Assembly: GCF_965279545.1 (NCBI RefSeq)
Contig: NZ_OZ257250.1
Location: forward strand, 1-64,000
DNA length: 64,000 nucleotides
Origin: Methylibium sp965279545
GTDB lineage: Bacteria > Pseudomonadota > Gammaproteobacteria > Burkholderiales > Burkholderiaceae_C
Direction: 5' to 3'
Part shown: positions 9,333-19,492 of the stretch, piece by piece
Layout of the letters: every line of letters starts with the position of its first letter
Numbering within the stretch: position 1 is the stretch's first letter
Notes under the pieces: model-generated
What the model saw: the letters and a program-made list of their open reading frames with translations, nothing else
Databases searched by the model: none
What the model was told of the DNA's origin: nothing
Translations under genes and position numbers: made by a program

Positions 9333-10385
9333 TCAGGCCGCCGCCATCTCGTTCGCATGGCTTTCCTCCTTGAGCAGCTTGTCCAGCACCCACAGCATCT
9401 TTCCGGGGCCGGCGTCGTGCACGATGTCGACCATCGTTGCGCCCGGGTACTCCAGCATGCGTCGGTGCTGGCCTTCGAGCATGGCCTTGTCTTCGAGGAA
9501 GGCGACCACATTGGCTTCGTGCATCAGGTTCGTGACGCCCGGAATGTCCGTCGCCTTGCTGCAGCCCCAGGAGTAGTAGTAGTCGACCGAACCGGCATCG
9601 CGCGGCGTGATCGCCTGGCTGGAGAAGGTATCGAGCACCACGCGTCCGTTGCTGGGTCCGTCGATCGCCGTGCCCCTCTCATGCACGACGAAGTGCAGGA
9701 TGAAGTTGCAGGGCACGCTCATGCGCACATGGACCTGAATGTCGAAGCGCGCGTCTTCGGCAAAGAGATGCTTGGCGAAGCGGGGTGCCGGCACGTTTCG
9801 AACGCAGAATTCGGTTTCGATGCCGCGCGCCGTGAGGCCGTGCCGGGGCTTGATCCTCGACCAGTCCTCGGTGCCGCCGAAGGTCAGGCCGTGGACCCAC
9901 GACACGTGACTCAGGTCTGCCAGATTCGCGAGCTCCTGGCGATAGTTGGTGTCCACCCGAACGTGGCCGACCTTCAGATTCCACCCCGGATCACTCGGAC
10001 CGATGGCGTAGCAGATCAGGTCCGGATCGACCTTGGCGGGGTCCCCCATCCAGATCCAGATCCAGTTGTCCTTCTCGACCACGGGATAGGTGCGAACGCA
10101 GGCCTTCTCGGGGATCTTGCTCATGCCGGGGATCTCGGTGCACTTGCCGTCCGGCCCGAACTTCATGCCGTGGTACATGCAGCGGATCGAGTCCCCCTCC
10201 TTGCGCCCCAGCGACAAGGGGGCAAGCCGGTGGCAGCATCGGTCTTCCATGGCGACCACGCCGCCGTCCGGTTTGCGGTAGAGCACCAAGGCCTCGCCGG
10301 CGATGCGTCTCTCCACCAAGGCGTCGAGGCCCAGGCTCACGTCCTTGTCCCATCCTGCGCAGTACCAGGCGTTCTTCACAAACAT
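9333..10385 (-). CDS. Second Rieske non-heme iron oxygenase
   Basis: This 350-residue oxygenase is a paralogue of the one at 122-1186 but clearly divergent. The Rieske ligands are Cys50-x-His52 and Cys69-x2-His72 (DRCCHRLAPLSLG and CMYHGMKF), and the mononuclear iron motif is NLADLSHVSWVHG. The ATG at 10385 is preceded by AGGAGA at good spacing and gives the usual family start MFVKNAWYCAGW; longer frames upstream lack support. It has its own promoter region of 462 bp shared with the divergent activator gene, and 258 bp separate it from the DUF1302 gene. It has no adjacent reductase and may use the one at 1222-2184. Confidence 0.9.
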   Translation of the reverse strand: MFVKNAWYCAGWDKDVSLGLDALVERRIAGEALVLYRKPDGGVVAMEDRCCHRLAPLSLGRKEGDSIRCMYHGMKFGPDGKCTEIPGMSKIPEKACVRTYPVVEKDNWIWIWMGDPAKVDPDLICYAIGPSDPGWNLKVGHVRVDTNYRQELANLADLSHVSWVHGLTFGGTEDWSRIKPRHGLTARGIETEFCVRNVPAPRFAKHLFAEDARFDIQVHVRMSVPCNFILHFVVHERGTAIDGPSNGRVVLDTFSSQAITPRDAGSVDYYYSWGCSKATDIPGVTNLMHEANVVAFLEDKAMLEGQHRRMLEYPGATMVDIVHDAGPGKMLWVLDKLLKEESHANEMAAA

Positions 10386-10847
10386 CGCGTCTCCTTCGGT
10401 TTTTCTATCGGGGGCTTGCGGGGCCGTTGCCCGTTGCCGTCTGCACCGCCGTGCGTGAGGTTTGTCGGCGAGGTGCAGATGAAGGCAGGCGATCGGCCAA
10501 GTCCCGTGCCAATTCGCAAGCTGCGCGCCAGCGAAGGTCCGCCCCGGGGCAACCGAGCTTCTTGCGCGCTGCAACATCCTTCACTGAAGGCGCCTCTGTC
10601 ATGGAAGGAAAGTGGTGCCGGCGCCGACATGCATTCGCCTGTGTTGCTGCATCGCAGCAGGCCACACCTGATGGAAAACGCCTGCCTGGACGGACGACCG
10701 AGTGAACTAAATTCACTGCTCGACTCGGCTCAATCGATGAATTTGTCGATTGCTCGATGCGAGCTCTGCGCGAACGCGGTGCCGAAGGAAGGCCGGACGA
10801 CGGCCACGCGTCGCGGGAGCGGAAAACAACCGCAGGAGACAAACCTC
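10386..10847. promoter_or_regulatory. Divergent control region between Rieske oxygenase and V4R activator genes
   Basis: This 462-bp stretch has no convincing gene. It contains a near-sigma54 site on the minus strand (10496-10511) and three perfect inverted repeats: TGCTGC-n3-GCAGCA at 10645-10659, AGTGAA-n5-TTCACT at 10701-10717, and CAATCGA-n8-TCGATTG at 10731-10752. The last two lie in a locally AT-rich patch and are the best candidates for activator binding sites. The activator's ribosome binding site (CAGGAGA) is at its right end. Confidence 0.5.
10496..10511 (-). promoter_or_regulatory. Possible sigma54 site upstream of second Rieske gene
   Basis: The minus strand reads TGGCACGGGACTTGGC. 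The -24 half is perfect, but the critical -12 GC doublet is GG, with GC displaced by one base. It lies about 110 bases before the Rieske start at 10385. It is either a weak or degenerate sigma54 promoter or a chance match. Confidence 0.35.
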
Positions 10848-12665
10848 ATGACGCCTTTGCTGCCGGCGAATGCTGCAGATCTGCTTCACAAGGGCCACTT
10901 CGTGAGCCTCGGAGGTTCCTCGGCCGAGGAACTCACGCCGACCCACCGGGAACTGGCGAATTGGCTCACCTTCGATCCCGACGACGGCCGGATCTGGCTC
11001 GACGACGAGCGCATGGTGATGTTGAATCACCAGACGCTCGGCTCACTGCGCAGCGAACTGATCCAATGCGTCGGCGTGGAAAGGGCGCGCGGTGCCCTCA
11101 CGCGAAGTGGTTACATCGCCGGCATGCGCGACGCGCGGTTCGTGACCTCGCACTGGCCCAAGGACCATCCCGCCGCGAACTTGATCGCCGGCACGCGCTT
11201 GTTCGGCCTGCAGGGGCTGGCTCGCGTGGAGACCGTGCACTTCGAGTACGACGCCGAGCGCATCTCCTTCAGCGGGGAGTTCTTCTGGCACCACTCGCTG
11301 GAAGACGACGAGCACATCAACGCCTTCGGCGTCGGCACCGACGCCGGCTGCTGGATGCCGATCGGCTACGCGAACGGCTATGTGTCGACCTTGCTGGGTA
11401 CGCCGATCATCTTTCGCGAGATCGAGTGCCGATCGACCGGCGCCGCCATCTGTCGCGTGATCGGCAAGGCAGCCAAGGATTGGGACAACGTCGAAGAGGA
11501 TCTGCGCTACCTGCACGCCGAGGGCTTTGTCGGCGAGCGGCCGAGCACCGGCCCGTCGCTGCGTGAGGGCCGGCACGATGAGGTGCACGGTGAAGCGAGG
11601 GATGCCGGCCCCCGCATGGTCGGCGTCTCGTCGGCCTTCAATGCGGCCTGCCACATGTTGCGCAAGGTGGCGACGACCAGCGCGACTGTCCTGTTCTTCG
11701 GCGAATCCGGTGTTGGCAAGGAGCTGTTCGCGAAGATGCTGCACGAGATCAGCCTGCGCAGCAAAGCTCCTTTCGTGTCCGTGAACTGCGCGGCAATTCC
11801 CGAGACCCTCATCGAGTCGGAACTGTTCGGCGTCGAGAGGGGCGCCTTCACCGGTGCGAGCGTGTCCCGGCAGGGTCGCTTCGAACGCTCGAGCGGTGGA
11901 ACGCTGTTCCTCGACGAAGTGTCGTCACTGAGCATGGTCGCGCAAAGCAAGCTGCTCAGAGCGCTTCAGGAGAGCGAGATCGAGCGCGTGGGGGGCGTTC
12001 GCCCCATCAAGCTCGACCTGAGAGTCGTGGCGGCCTGCAACGTCGACTTGCGCGACGAAGTCAGAAGAGGACGCTTCCGCGAGGATCTCTTCTTCAGACT
12101 CAACGTCTATCCCATCCACCTGCCGCCCCTGCGTGCACGCAGCGAAGACGTCCCGCTGCTGATGACCCACTTTCTCAAGCTCTACAGCGCCCGCTACGGT
12201 CGGCAGATTCACGGCTTTACCCAGCGGGCCTTGCGCGCGATGCTGACGTACTCGTTTCCGGGGAACGTCCGTGAACTTCAGAACATGGTCGAGCGGGCAG
12301 TGATCGCAGCGAGCGACGAGTGCCAGATCGATACCGTGCACTTGTTCCGCGACGAACTCTTCAATGCCAAGTCGACCTTTGCCGTGGGGGACCAGGGGCG
12401 GCTGGCAGGCCCACCCGACACGGAAACGCCGGCTGCGCGGCCAGGCCCGATGAGCGATGGATCGCTGCTCGACCGCATCCTGGAGTTGCGCGGCAAAGTG
12501 CGTGCGACCGGCGAACCCGGGGCCTGGCTCGACGAACTCGAAGCCCAGTTCATCGACGAAGCGGTGCAACGCTGCAACGGCAACATGGCGGCCGCGGCGC
12601 GCCTTGTCGGCATGACGAGGACGCAGGTGGTGTACCGCATGCGCAAGGCAGCGTCGAAGTCCTGA
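10848..12665 (+). CDS. XylR/DmpR-like sigma54-dependent activator (V4R-AAA+-Fis)
   Basis: This 605-residue regulator has three parts. Residues about 1-215 are an XylR-N/V4R sensor module that in DmpR, XylR and PoxR binds the aromatic effector. Residues about 260-500 are the AAA+ domain with Walker A (GESGVGKE), the sigma54-contacting GAFTGA loop (ERGAFTGASVSRQGRF) and Walker B (GGTLFLDEVSSLS). The end is a Fis-type helix-turn-helix (NGNMAAAARLVGMTRTQVV). I chose the ATG at 10848, preceded by CAGGAGA, although the frame is open far upstream. It is divergent from the oxygenase genes and is the likely effector-dependent activator of the island, since its genes include a consensus sigma54 promoter. 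Confidence 0.93.
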   Translation: MTPLLPANAADLLHKGHFVSLGGSSAEELTPTHRELANWLTFDPDDGRIWLDDERMVMLNHQTLGSLRSELIQCVGVERARGALTRSGYIAGMRDARFVTSHWPKDHPAANLIAGTRLFGLQGLARVETVHFEYDAERISFSGEFFWHHSLEDDEHINAFGVGTDAGCWMPIGYANGYVSTLLGTPIIFREIECRSTGAAICRVIGKAAKDWDNVEEDLRYLHAEGFVGERPSTGPSLREGRHDEVHGEARDAGPRMVGVSSAFNAACHMLRKVATTSATVLFFGESGVGKELFAKMLHEISLRSKAPFVSVNCAAIPETLIESELFGVERGAFTGASVSRQGRFERSSGGTLFLDEVSSLSMVAQSKLLRALQESEIERVGGVRPIKLDLRVVAACNVDLRDEVRRGRFREDLFFRLNVYPIHLPPLRARSEDVPLLMTHFLKLYSARYGRQIHGFTQRALRAMLTYSFPGNVRELQNMVERAVIAASDECQIDTVHLFRDELFNAKSTFAVGDQGRLAGPPDTETPAARPGPMSDGSLLDRILELRGKVRATGEPGAWLDELEAQFIDEAVQRCNGNMAAAARLVGMTRTQVVYRMRKAASKS

Positions 12666-12761
12666 TGCCTTGGGCCCCGCTGACCCCCTGGGCGACAGGC
12701 ATCGTGCAGAACCCGGGTTCGGCTTCATCGAGCCCGGCGTCGCCGCCAGGGGCGGCAGACC

Positions 12762-13598
12762 CTAGAAGTCGCGCGGGCGGAAGTCGATCGTCATGGGCGA
12801 ATGCACGCGGCCGTCGGTGTCGCGCGGCAGGATCTCGGTCTTGTCGATCGCACGCAGCGCGGCTTCGTCCCAGGCCGGCACGCCGCTGGACTTGACGAGC
12901 CGGCGGCCGACGATCGTGCCGTCGGGCGCGACCTGGATCTCGACCGACGCGAGCGGGTTGCCTTCGATGTCGTCGGCGAACACCACATTGGGCTTGATGC
13001 GCGCCTTGATGCGCCCGGCGTAGCTGGCCGAGGGCCCGGCGCTCTGTGCGGCGGTGCCGGTGCTTCCCGGCGCGCCCGTGCCGGCCGCCTCTGCCATGAC
13101 GCGGTCGAGCTGCTGCCTGCGCACCGCCTCCTGCTTCGCCTGCCGTTCGGCTTCGGCCTTCTTCTTCTTGTCGGCCTCGCGCTTGTCGGCTTCAGCCTTG
13201 GCCTGCTCCTGCTGATCGTGTTCCTTCTTCTTGCGCAGGGCGTCTTCCTTGCGCTCGTCTTCCAGTCGCTGCTTCTCGAGCTTTTGCTTCTGCTCGCGCT
13301 TCTCGCGCGCGATATCGGCATCGCGGTTCGGCGGCGGGGGCGGCGGTTCGACCTTGGCTTGCGGCTCGGGTTTCGCAGGCGTGGGCGTCGGCTCCGGCGG
13401 GACGGCCTTCGGTGCGGCGATCTGCGGCACCGCCGCCCACAACTCGGCCTCGACGCCGGCCGGCTCGGAGGTGCGCCAGCTGACGCCCAGGCTCAGCGCC
13501 AGCACCAGCAATCCGTGGGCGATCAAGGCCAGCAGGGCAGCGCGCGACAGCCCGCCGGGCGGGCGCGGTCGCAGGTCGTCGAGCAGGGTGGCGTTCAT
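12762..13598 (-). CDS. tolA: TolA, cell-envelope Tol-Pal protein
   Basis: This 278-residue protein links the inner membrane to the outer-membrane Tol-Pal complex during cell constriction. It has a single N-terminal membrane helix (about residues 18-40), a Pro-rich stretch, a Lys/Glu/Ala-rich coiled coil (about 85-175) and a C-terminal TolA/TonB-like domain (VEIQVAPDGTIVGRRLVKSS). Its ATG overlaps the tolR stop by 4 bp, so the two are translationally coupled. The usual next genes, tolB and pal, are not present: the next gene is the convergent activator of the catabolic island, 96 bp away. Confidence 0.92.
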   Translation of the reverse strand: MNATLLDDLRPRPPGGLSRAALLALIAHGLLVLALSLGVSWRTSEPAGVEAELWAAVPQIAAPKAVPPEPTPTPAKPEPQAKVEPPPPPPNRDADIAREKREQKQKLEKQRLEDERKEDALRKKKEHDQQEQAKAEADKREADKKKKAEAERQAKQEAVRRQQLDRVMAEAAGTGAPGSTGTAAQSAGPSASYAGRIKARIKPNVVFADDIEGNPLASVEIQVAPDGTIVGRRLVKSSGVPAWDEAALRAIDKTEILPRDTDGRVHSPMTIDFRPRDF

Positions 13599-14023
13599 GT
13601 CCCCGTGGTCTTGACGGACAGGCCCACGCGCTGCACGCCGGCCTTCTGCAGCGTGTCCATCACCTTCACGACCTGCTCGTACTTCACGTTGCGGTCGGCG
13701 GCGATGATCACCGGCGCATTGGCACTGCCGTTCTGCAGTGCCGTCACGCGGCTCGCCAGTTCGCGCAGCGAAGTGCGCACGGCGTCCTTGCCGTCGACGC
13801 GCAGCTTCAGGCTCTCGTCGGTGCCGACGACGATCTCGATCACCTTGTCGGGTTGGCGCTTGGCCTGGCCGACCGAGGGCAGGTCGACCACGCCGGTCGT
13901 GATGAGCGGCGCGCTCACCATGAAGATGATCAGCAGCACCAGCATCACGTCGATGAAGGGCACCATGTTGATCTCGTTGATGGTGCGGCGGCGTGAGCCG
14001 TGGCGGGCGCTGACATTGGCCAT
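13595..14023 (-). CDS. tolR: TolR, biopolymer transporter ExbD/TolR family
   Basis: The 142-residue product has one N-terminal membrane helix carrying the proton-path Asp (NEINMVPFIDVMLVLLIIFM) and a periplasmic domain, typical of TolR/ExbD. With TolQ it forms the proton-driven motor for TolA. It starts 15 bp after the tolQ stop and overlaps tolA by 4 bp. The company of ybgC and tolQ favours TolR over ExbD. Confidence 0.93.
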   Translation of the reverse strand: MANVSARHGSRRRTINEINMVPFIDVMLVLLIIFMVSAPLITTGVVDLPSVGQAKRQPDKVIEIVVGTDESLKLRVDGKDAVRTSLRELASRVTALQNGSANAPVIIAADRNVKYEQVVKVMDTLQKAGVQRVGLSVKTTGT

Positions 14024-14038
14024 GCCGTGCTCCCGGCC

Positions 14039-14728
14039 TCAGTGTCCGGCCACCTGGCCGATGTTGCGCTGGAGGATGTTGGAGAACTCCTCGATGAAGG
14101 TCTCCATCTGGATCGCGATGCGGTCGATGTCGCGCGCGAAGCGGTTGTAGGCCAGCACCGCCGGGATCGCCGCGAACAGGCCGATCGCGGTGGCCACCAG
14201 GGCCTCGGCGATGCCCGGAGCGACCGTGGCCAGCGTCACCTGCTGCAGGTTCGCGAAGCCGGTGAAGGCATGCATGATCCCCCACACGGTGCCGAACAGG
14301 CCGACGTAGGGCGACACCGAGCCGACCGAGGCGAGAAAGCTCAGGTGCGACTCCACGGTGTCGAGTTCGCGGTGGAAGCTCGCGCGCATCGCCCGCCGCG
14401 AGCCGTCGAGCAGCGCACCGGGGTCGGCCACGCGGCGCTCGCGCAACTTCATGAACTCGCGCATGCCGGAAGCGAAGATGCGGGTCATCGGACCGGCGTT
14501 GTCGGCCTTCTTGGTCGCGTCGGCGTACAGATCCTGCAGGTTCTGGCCCGACCAGAACTCGCGCTCGAAGCCTTCGTTGAGCGTGCGCACGCGCTTGAGG
14601 CCGAACAGCTTGCCGAAGATCACCGTCCAGCTGGCGAGCGACACCGCCAGCAGCGCGACGATGACCAGTTGCACGATGAGGCTCGCGTGCAGCACCAGCT
14701 GGAAGATGGACAGGTCTTGTGAGTTCAT
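14039..14728 (-). CDS. tolQ: TolQ, motor protein of the Tol-Pal system
   Basis: This 229-residue inner-membrane protein has the MotA/TolQ/ExbB layout: an N-terminal helix (about 12-35), a cytoplasmic domain, and two further helices (about 130-155 and 165-195) with the conserved GLFGTVWGIMHAF and GIAEALVATAIGLFAAIPA segments. The ATG at 14728 overlaps the ybgC stop by 4 bp. The longer frame upstream is the ybgC gene in another phase. Confidence 0.94.
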   Translation of the reverse strand: MNSQDLSIFQLVLHASLIVQLVIVALLAVSLASWTVIFGKLFGLKRVRTLNEGFEREFWSGQNLQDLYADATKKADNAGPMTRIFASGMREFMKLRERRVADPGALLDGSRRAMRASFHRELDTVESHLSFLASVGSVSPYVGLFGTVWGIMHAFTGFANLQQVTLATVAPGIAEALVATAIGLFAAIPAVLAYNRFARDIDRIAIQMETFIEEFSNILQRNIGQVAGH

Positions 14729-15147
14729 GCGAGGGCTTCGAGAAGAGAGGTCGGAATGCGGCGCGGGCGGAAGGTTCCGCTGTCCACACAGCCGATGCGG
14801 ATCGTGCCTTCGGCCAGCAGCGCCTCGCCTTCGGGGTCGCTGCGCCAGCATTGTTGCGCGAGCTGCAGGCTGGCCTGCCGGCCTTCGCGCACGGTGACGC
14901 TCACCTGCAGCAGGTCGTCGAGGCGGGCCGGGCGCAAGTAGCGCACCGCCGTCTCGCTGACGATGAACATGACGCCTTCGCTGGTGCGCAGCATTTCCTG
15001 CTCGAAGCCGAAGGCGCGCAGCCATTCGGTGCGCGCGCGCTCGAAGAACTTCAGGTAGTTGGCGTAGAACACCACACCGCCGGCGTCGGTGTCTTCCCAG
15101 TACACCCGCAGCGGGAAGCGGAACTCGGGGATTGCGGGGCGCGGCAA
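14725..15147 (-). CDS. ybgC: Tol-Pal-associated acyl-CoA thioesterase YbgC
   Basis: This 140-residue hotdog-fold thioesterase carries the YbgC/4-hydroxybenzoyl-CoA thioesterase motif VYWEDTDAGGVVFYANYLKF, including the catalytic Asp. It hydrolyses acyl-CoA or acyl-ACP and is the classic first gene of the tol operon. The best start is a TTG at 15147; no in-frame ATG or GTG lies closer, and a start inside the motif would remove conserved residues. It begins 14 bp after the lipoprotein gene, so the tol genes may be read from a promoter upstream of the kinase. Confidence 0.9.
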   Translation of the reverse strand: MPRPAIPEFRFPLRVYWEDTDAGGVVFYANYLKFFERARTEWLRAFGFEQEMLRTSEGVMFIVSETAVRYLRPARLDDLLQVSVTVREGRQASLQLAQQCWRSDPEGEALLAEGTIRIGCVDSGTFRPRRIPTSLLEALA

Positions 15148-15161
15148 GATCGGGACGGCGC

Positions 15162-15646
15162 TCAGGGTGCAGCCACGGTGCGGCGGTAGACCGGGCCCCA
15201 GAGCGGATGGCCGGCTTCGGCCTTGCTCAGGGTGAAGCCGGCGTCGGCCGTTCGCGCGGCGCGGAACGCCGCCTCGCAGGCCTTGACGCGCTGGCTGGTG
15301 CAGTAGATGAAGGCCAGGGTCTTGTGGGCGGCGGCCCGGTCCTTGGGGGAGGCCAGCCCGGCTTTCAGTGCGGTGCCGAGGCGCTGTTCCGCGAGTTTGT
15401 ACTGACCGTCGTCATAGGCGCGCACGCCCGCCAGCAAGGCCTGTTCGGCCGGCTGTGCACTGAGTTCGATCACGCTCACCGGCGGCGGTGGGGGCAGCGG
15501 CGGGGGCGGCGGTGGGGGTGGAGGCGGCGGTGGTGCTTGCGCGGGCGCTGGTGCAGGCACCGGTGCGGGTGCCTGCGGCAGCTGGGCGCAGCCAGCCAGC
15601 ACCAGCAGCGCAACGAGCGGGACGAGGCGAGGTGACAGGGTGGGGT

Positions 15647-15650
<4 letters not shown>
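15162..15650 (-). CDS. TssQ-like lipoprotein
   Basis: This 162-residue protein has a lipoprotein signal with a good lipobox (LVLAGC, Cys21). A long Ala/Pro spacer follows, with a run of 12 prolines, and then a TPR-like helical domain (about 65-160) with two Cys. The arrangement, and the neighbouring PEGA kinase, match what I know as TssQ-family lipoproteins linked to type VI secretion in Burkholderiales. No other type VI gene is in the window. Its ATG overlaps the kinase stop by 4 bp, so the two should be made together. The run of prolines may need EF-P for translation. Confidence 0.65.
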
Positions 15651-17134
<1,484 letters not shown>

Positions 17135-17218
17135 CGGAGGCCTCAACCAAGGTCGACACGGGCCGGCGAGCGGCGTGGTAACGGCGTGTCACGTGCGGGT
17201 CTCCAAGCGTGACGCAAC

Positions 17219-18400
17219 TCACACCAGAACGCGGCGCAAGCGCGCCACGGCCTGCTCGAGCTGCGGCAGGCCGCTGGCGAAGGACAGCCGCAGGTGCTGC
17301 TCGGTGCCGTTGCGGCCGAAGTCCCGGCCGGGGGTCAGCGCGACGTGTGCCGAGTCCATCAGCTCGAAGGCGAAGTCCCAGCTGCTGCGCGCGAAGGCCG
17401 AGCAATCGGCCCAGGCATAGAAGGCGCCGTCGGGCAGTACCGGCACCGGCAGGCCGAGCGACTCGAGCGCCGGCACGATGTAGTCGCGCCGCGCCTGGAA
17501 GGCAGCACGGCGGCGCTCGTACTCGGCGATCGAGGCCGGCTCGAAGCAGGCCAGCGCCGCGTGCTGCGCCACGCTCGACGGGCAGATGAAGAGGTTCTGC
17601 GCCAGCTTCTCGACCGGGCCCACCAGCGCCGGCGGCAGCACCAGCCAGCCGAGCCGCCAGCCGGTCATGCTGAAGTACTTGGAGAAGCTGTTGATCGACA
17701 CCACGTCCTCGCCGTGCGCGAGCGCGGAGTGGCCGTAGGCGGCGTCATAGCTCAGGCCGAGGTAGATCTCGTCGACCAGCGTGACGCCGCCGCGCGCGCG
17801 CACCGCCTGCGCGATGCGCTGCATCTCGTCGGCGGCGATCGAGGTGCCGGTCGGATTGGACGGCGAGGCCAGCAGCACGCCGCGCGTGTGCTCGCGCCAT
17901 GCCAGCTCGACGCCGGCCGCGTCGGGCTGGTAGCGCTGGCGCGCGCCGCAGGGCAGCAGCACCGGCGTGGCGTCGACGGCGGCGACGAAATGGCGGTTGC
18001 AGGGGTAGCTCGGGTCCGGCATCAGCACCTCGTCGCCGGCCTCGAACAGCGCCAGGCAGGCGAGCTGCAGCGCGGCCGAGGCGCCGGCCGTGACGACGAT
18101 GCGCTGCGGGTCGATGTCGAGCGCGAAGCGCTGCGCGTACCACCCCGACAGCGCCTCGCGCAGCGCCGGCAGCCCGGTTGCGGGTGTGTACTGCGTGCGG
18201 CCCTCGGCGAGGCAGCGCCGTGCGGCTTCGAGCACCGGCGCAGGCGCCGTGAAGTCCGGCTCGCCGATGTTCAGGTAGATCATCGGCTCGCCGCCGCGCA
18301 GCGGATCACAGGCCGGGCTGGCCGCGATGCGCGCTGCGGCCTTGGCGCACTCCAGCACGTAGAAGGGCTCGATGTGGTCGAGGCGCCGGGCGAGCTTCAT
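17219..18400 (-). CDS. Class I/II pyridoxal-phosphate aminotransferase
   Basis: This 393-residue enzyme belongs to the aspartate/aromatic aminotransferase fold type I. The PLP-binding lysine is in SFSKYFSMTGWRLGW, the substrate-carboxylate Arg is in the C-terminal HLRLSFAS, and family motifs NIGEPDF and SPSNPTGT are present. The ATG at 18400 gives the normal family start (MKLARRLDHIEPF). It lies 40 bp downstream of nusB and may share its transcript. The amino acid used cannot be decided. Confidence 0.9.
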   Translation of the reverse strand: MKLARRLDHIEPFYVLECAKAAARIAASPACDPLRGGEPMIYLNIGEPDFTAPAPVLEAARRCLAEGRTQYTPATGLPALREALSGWYAQRFALDIDPQRIVVTAGASAALQLACLALFEAGDEVLMPDPSYPCNRHFVAAVDATPVLLPCGARQRYQPDAAGVELAWREHTRGVLLASPSNPTGTSIAADEMQRIAQAVRARGGVTLVDEIYLGLSYDAAYGHSALAHGEDVVSINSFSKYFSMTGWRLGWLVLPPALVGPVEKLAQNLFICPSSVAQHAALACFEPASIAEYERRRAAFQARRDYIVPALESLGLPVPVLPDGAFYAWADCSAFARSSWDFAFELMDSAHVALTPGRDFGRNGTEQHLRLSFASGLPQLEQAVARLRRVLV

Positions 18401-18440
18401 GCGAGCGACAGAAGAAGGCGCCCGTGGCGCTCGCCGTCGA

Positions 18441-18965
18441 TCAGTCGCGGGGCGCGGTGGTGCGCCGGGCCTGCACCTCGACCGGCCGCAACTCGGCGGC
18501 GGCCTTGTCGAGCACGCCATTGACGTACTTGTGGCCGTCGGTGCCGCCGAAGCTCTTGGCGAGTTCGACCGCTTCGTTGATCGCCACCCGGTAGGGGATG
18601 TCGATGCAGTGCTTGAGTTCGTAGGTGCCGATCATCAGCACGCCATGCTCGATCGGCGACAGCTCGGTGGTCTTGCGATCGACGTGGCGCGCGAGCAGCG
18701 CATCGAGATCGGCGGCCTCGGCCAGGCAGCCGTGCAGCAAGGCGTCGAAATGCACCGCGTCGGCCTGCTTGAAGCCGTCGAGCTCGCGCATGTGGGCGTC
18801 GATCACGCCGGCCTCGCTGCCGGAAACGAGCCACTGGTACAGGCCCTGGAGCGCGAACTCGCGCGAGCGCCGGCGCGACGACTTCTGCGCCGGCTTCTTG
18901 CCGCCCGGTCGGGCACCGCCGGGCAAGGGGGGGCGAGCGACGCCATCGGTGTCATGCGGGGTCAC
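18441..18965 (-). CDS. nusB: NusB, transcription antitermination factor
   Basis: The 174-residue protein contains the NusB fold, with the RRRSREFALQGLYQW start, a central PYRVAINEAVELAKSFG motif and HKYVNGVLDK near the end. It acts with NusE in rRNA antitermination. A basic, Gly/Pro-rich N-terminal extension of about 28 residues is longer than in E. coli NusB. It overlaps ribH by 4 bp, the common arrangement in proteobacteria. Confidence 0.95.
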   Translation of the reverse strand: MTPHDTDGVARPPLPGGARPGGKKPAQKSSRRRSREFALQGLYQWLVSGSEAGVIDAHMRELDGFKQADAVHFDALLHGCLAEAADLDALLARHVDRKTTELSPIEHGVLMIGTYELKHCIDIPYRVAINEAVELAKSFGGTDGHKYVNGVLDKAAAELRPVEVQARRTTAPRD

Positions 18966-19444
18966 GAGAGCTCTTCCATCAGATTGGCCATCTCGACGGC
19001 GACGCGTGCGGCGTCGCGGCCTTTCTCGTCGGCGCGGGCCCAGGCCTGGGCCTCGTTCTCGACGGTGAGGATGGCGTTGGCGATCGGTGTCTCGTGATCG
19101 AGCGAAACGCGGGTCACGCCGGCGCCGCTCTCGTTGCTGACGAGTTCGAAATGGTAGGTCTCGCCGCGGATGATGCAGCCCAGCGCGATCAGCGCGTCGA
19201 AGTCCTGGCGGCGGGCCATGGCCTGCAGCGCGATCGGCACTTCGAGCGCGCCGGGCACCGAGACGTGCTCGATGTGCTTGGCCGACACGCCGAGCAGCTC
19301 CAGCTCGGCCAGGCAGGCCTGCGCGAGCCGGTCGGTGAGCGCGGCGTTGAAGCGCGCCTGCACGATGCCGATGCGCAGGCTTTCGCCGACGAGCTCGGCG
19401 ACGGTATTGCCGAAGATCGTCGTCTGGGTGTCAGCGTCTTGCAT
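18962..19444 (-). CDS. ribH: 6,7-dimethyl-8-ribityllumazine synthase
   Basis: This 160-residue enzyme joins 5-amino-6-ribitylamino-uracil with dihydroxybutanone phosphate to make lumazine, the step before riboflavin. Family motifs are IVQARFN, SVPGALEVP, ALGCIIRGETYHFE and the C-terminal KGRDAARVAVEMA. It is 48 bp downstream of ribBA and coupled to nusB. Confidence 0.96.
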   Translation of the reverse strand: MQDADTQTTIFGNTVAELVGESLRIGIVQARFNAALTDRLAQACLAELELLGVSAKHIEHVSVPGALEVPIALQAMARRQDFDALIALGCIIRGETYHFELVSNESGAGVTRVSLDHETPIANAILTVENEAQAWARADEKGRDAARVAVEMANLMEELS

Positions 19445-19492
19445 CGAAACCTCGCGGTAAAAAAGCAGGTCTCGGCGGCACCGGGCGCTGCG

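Noticed and set aside
13595..14728. ExbB-ExbD of a TonB system
   Set aside because: The upstream ybgC and downstream TolA with a long Lys/Glu/Ala coiled coil identify this as the Tol system.
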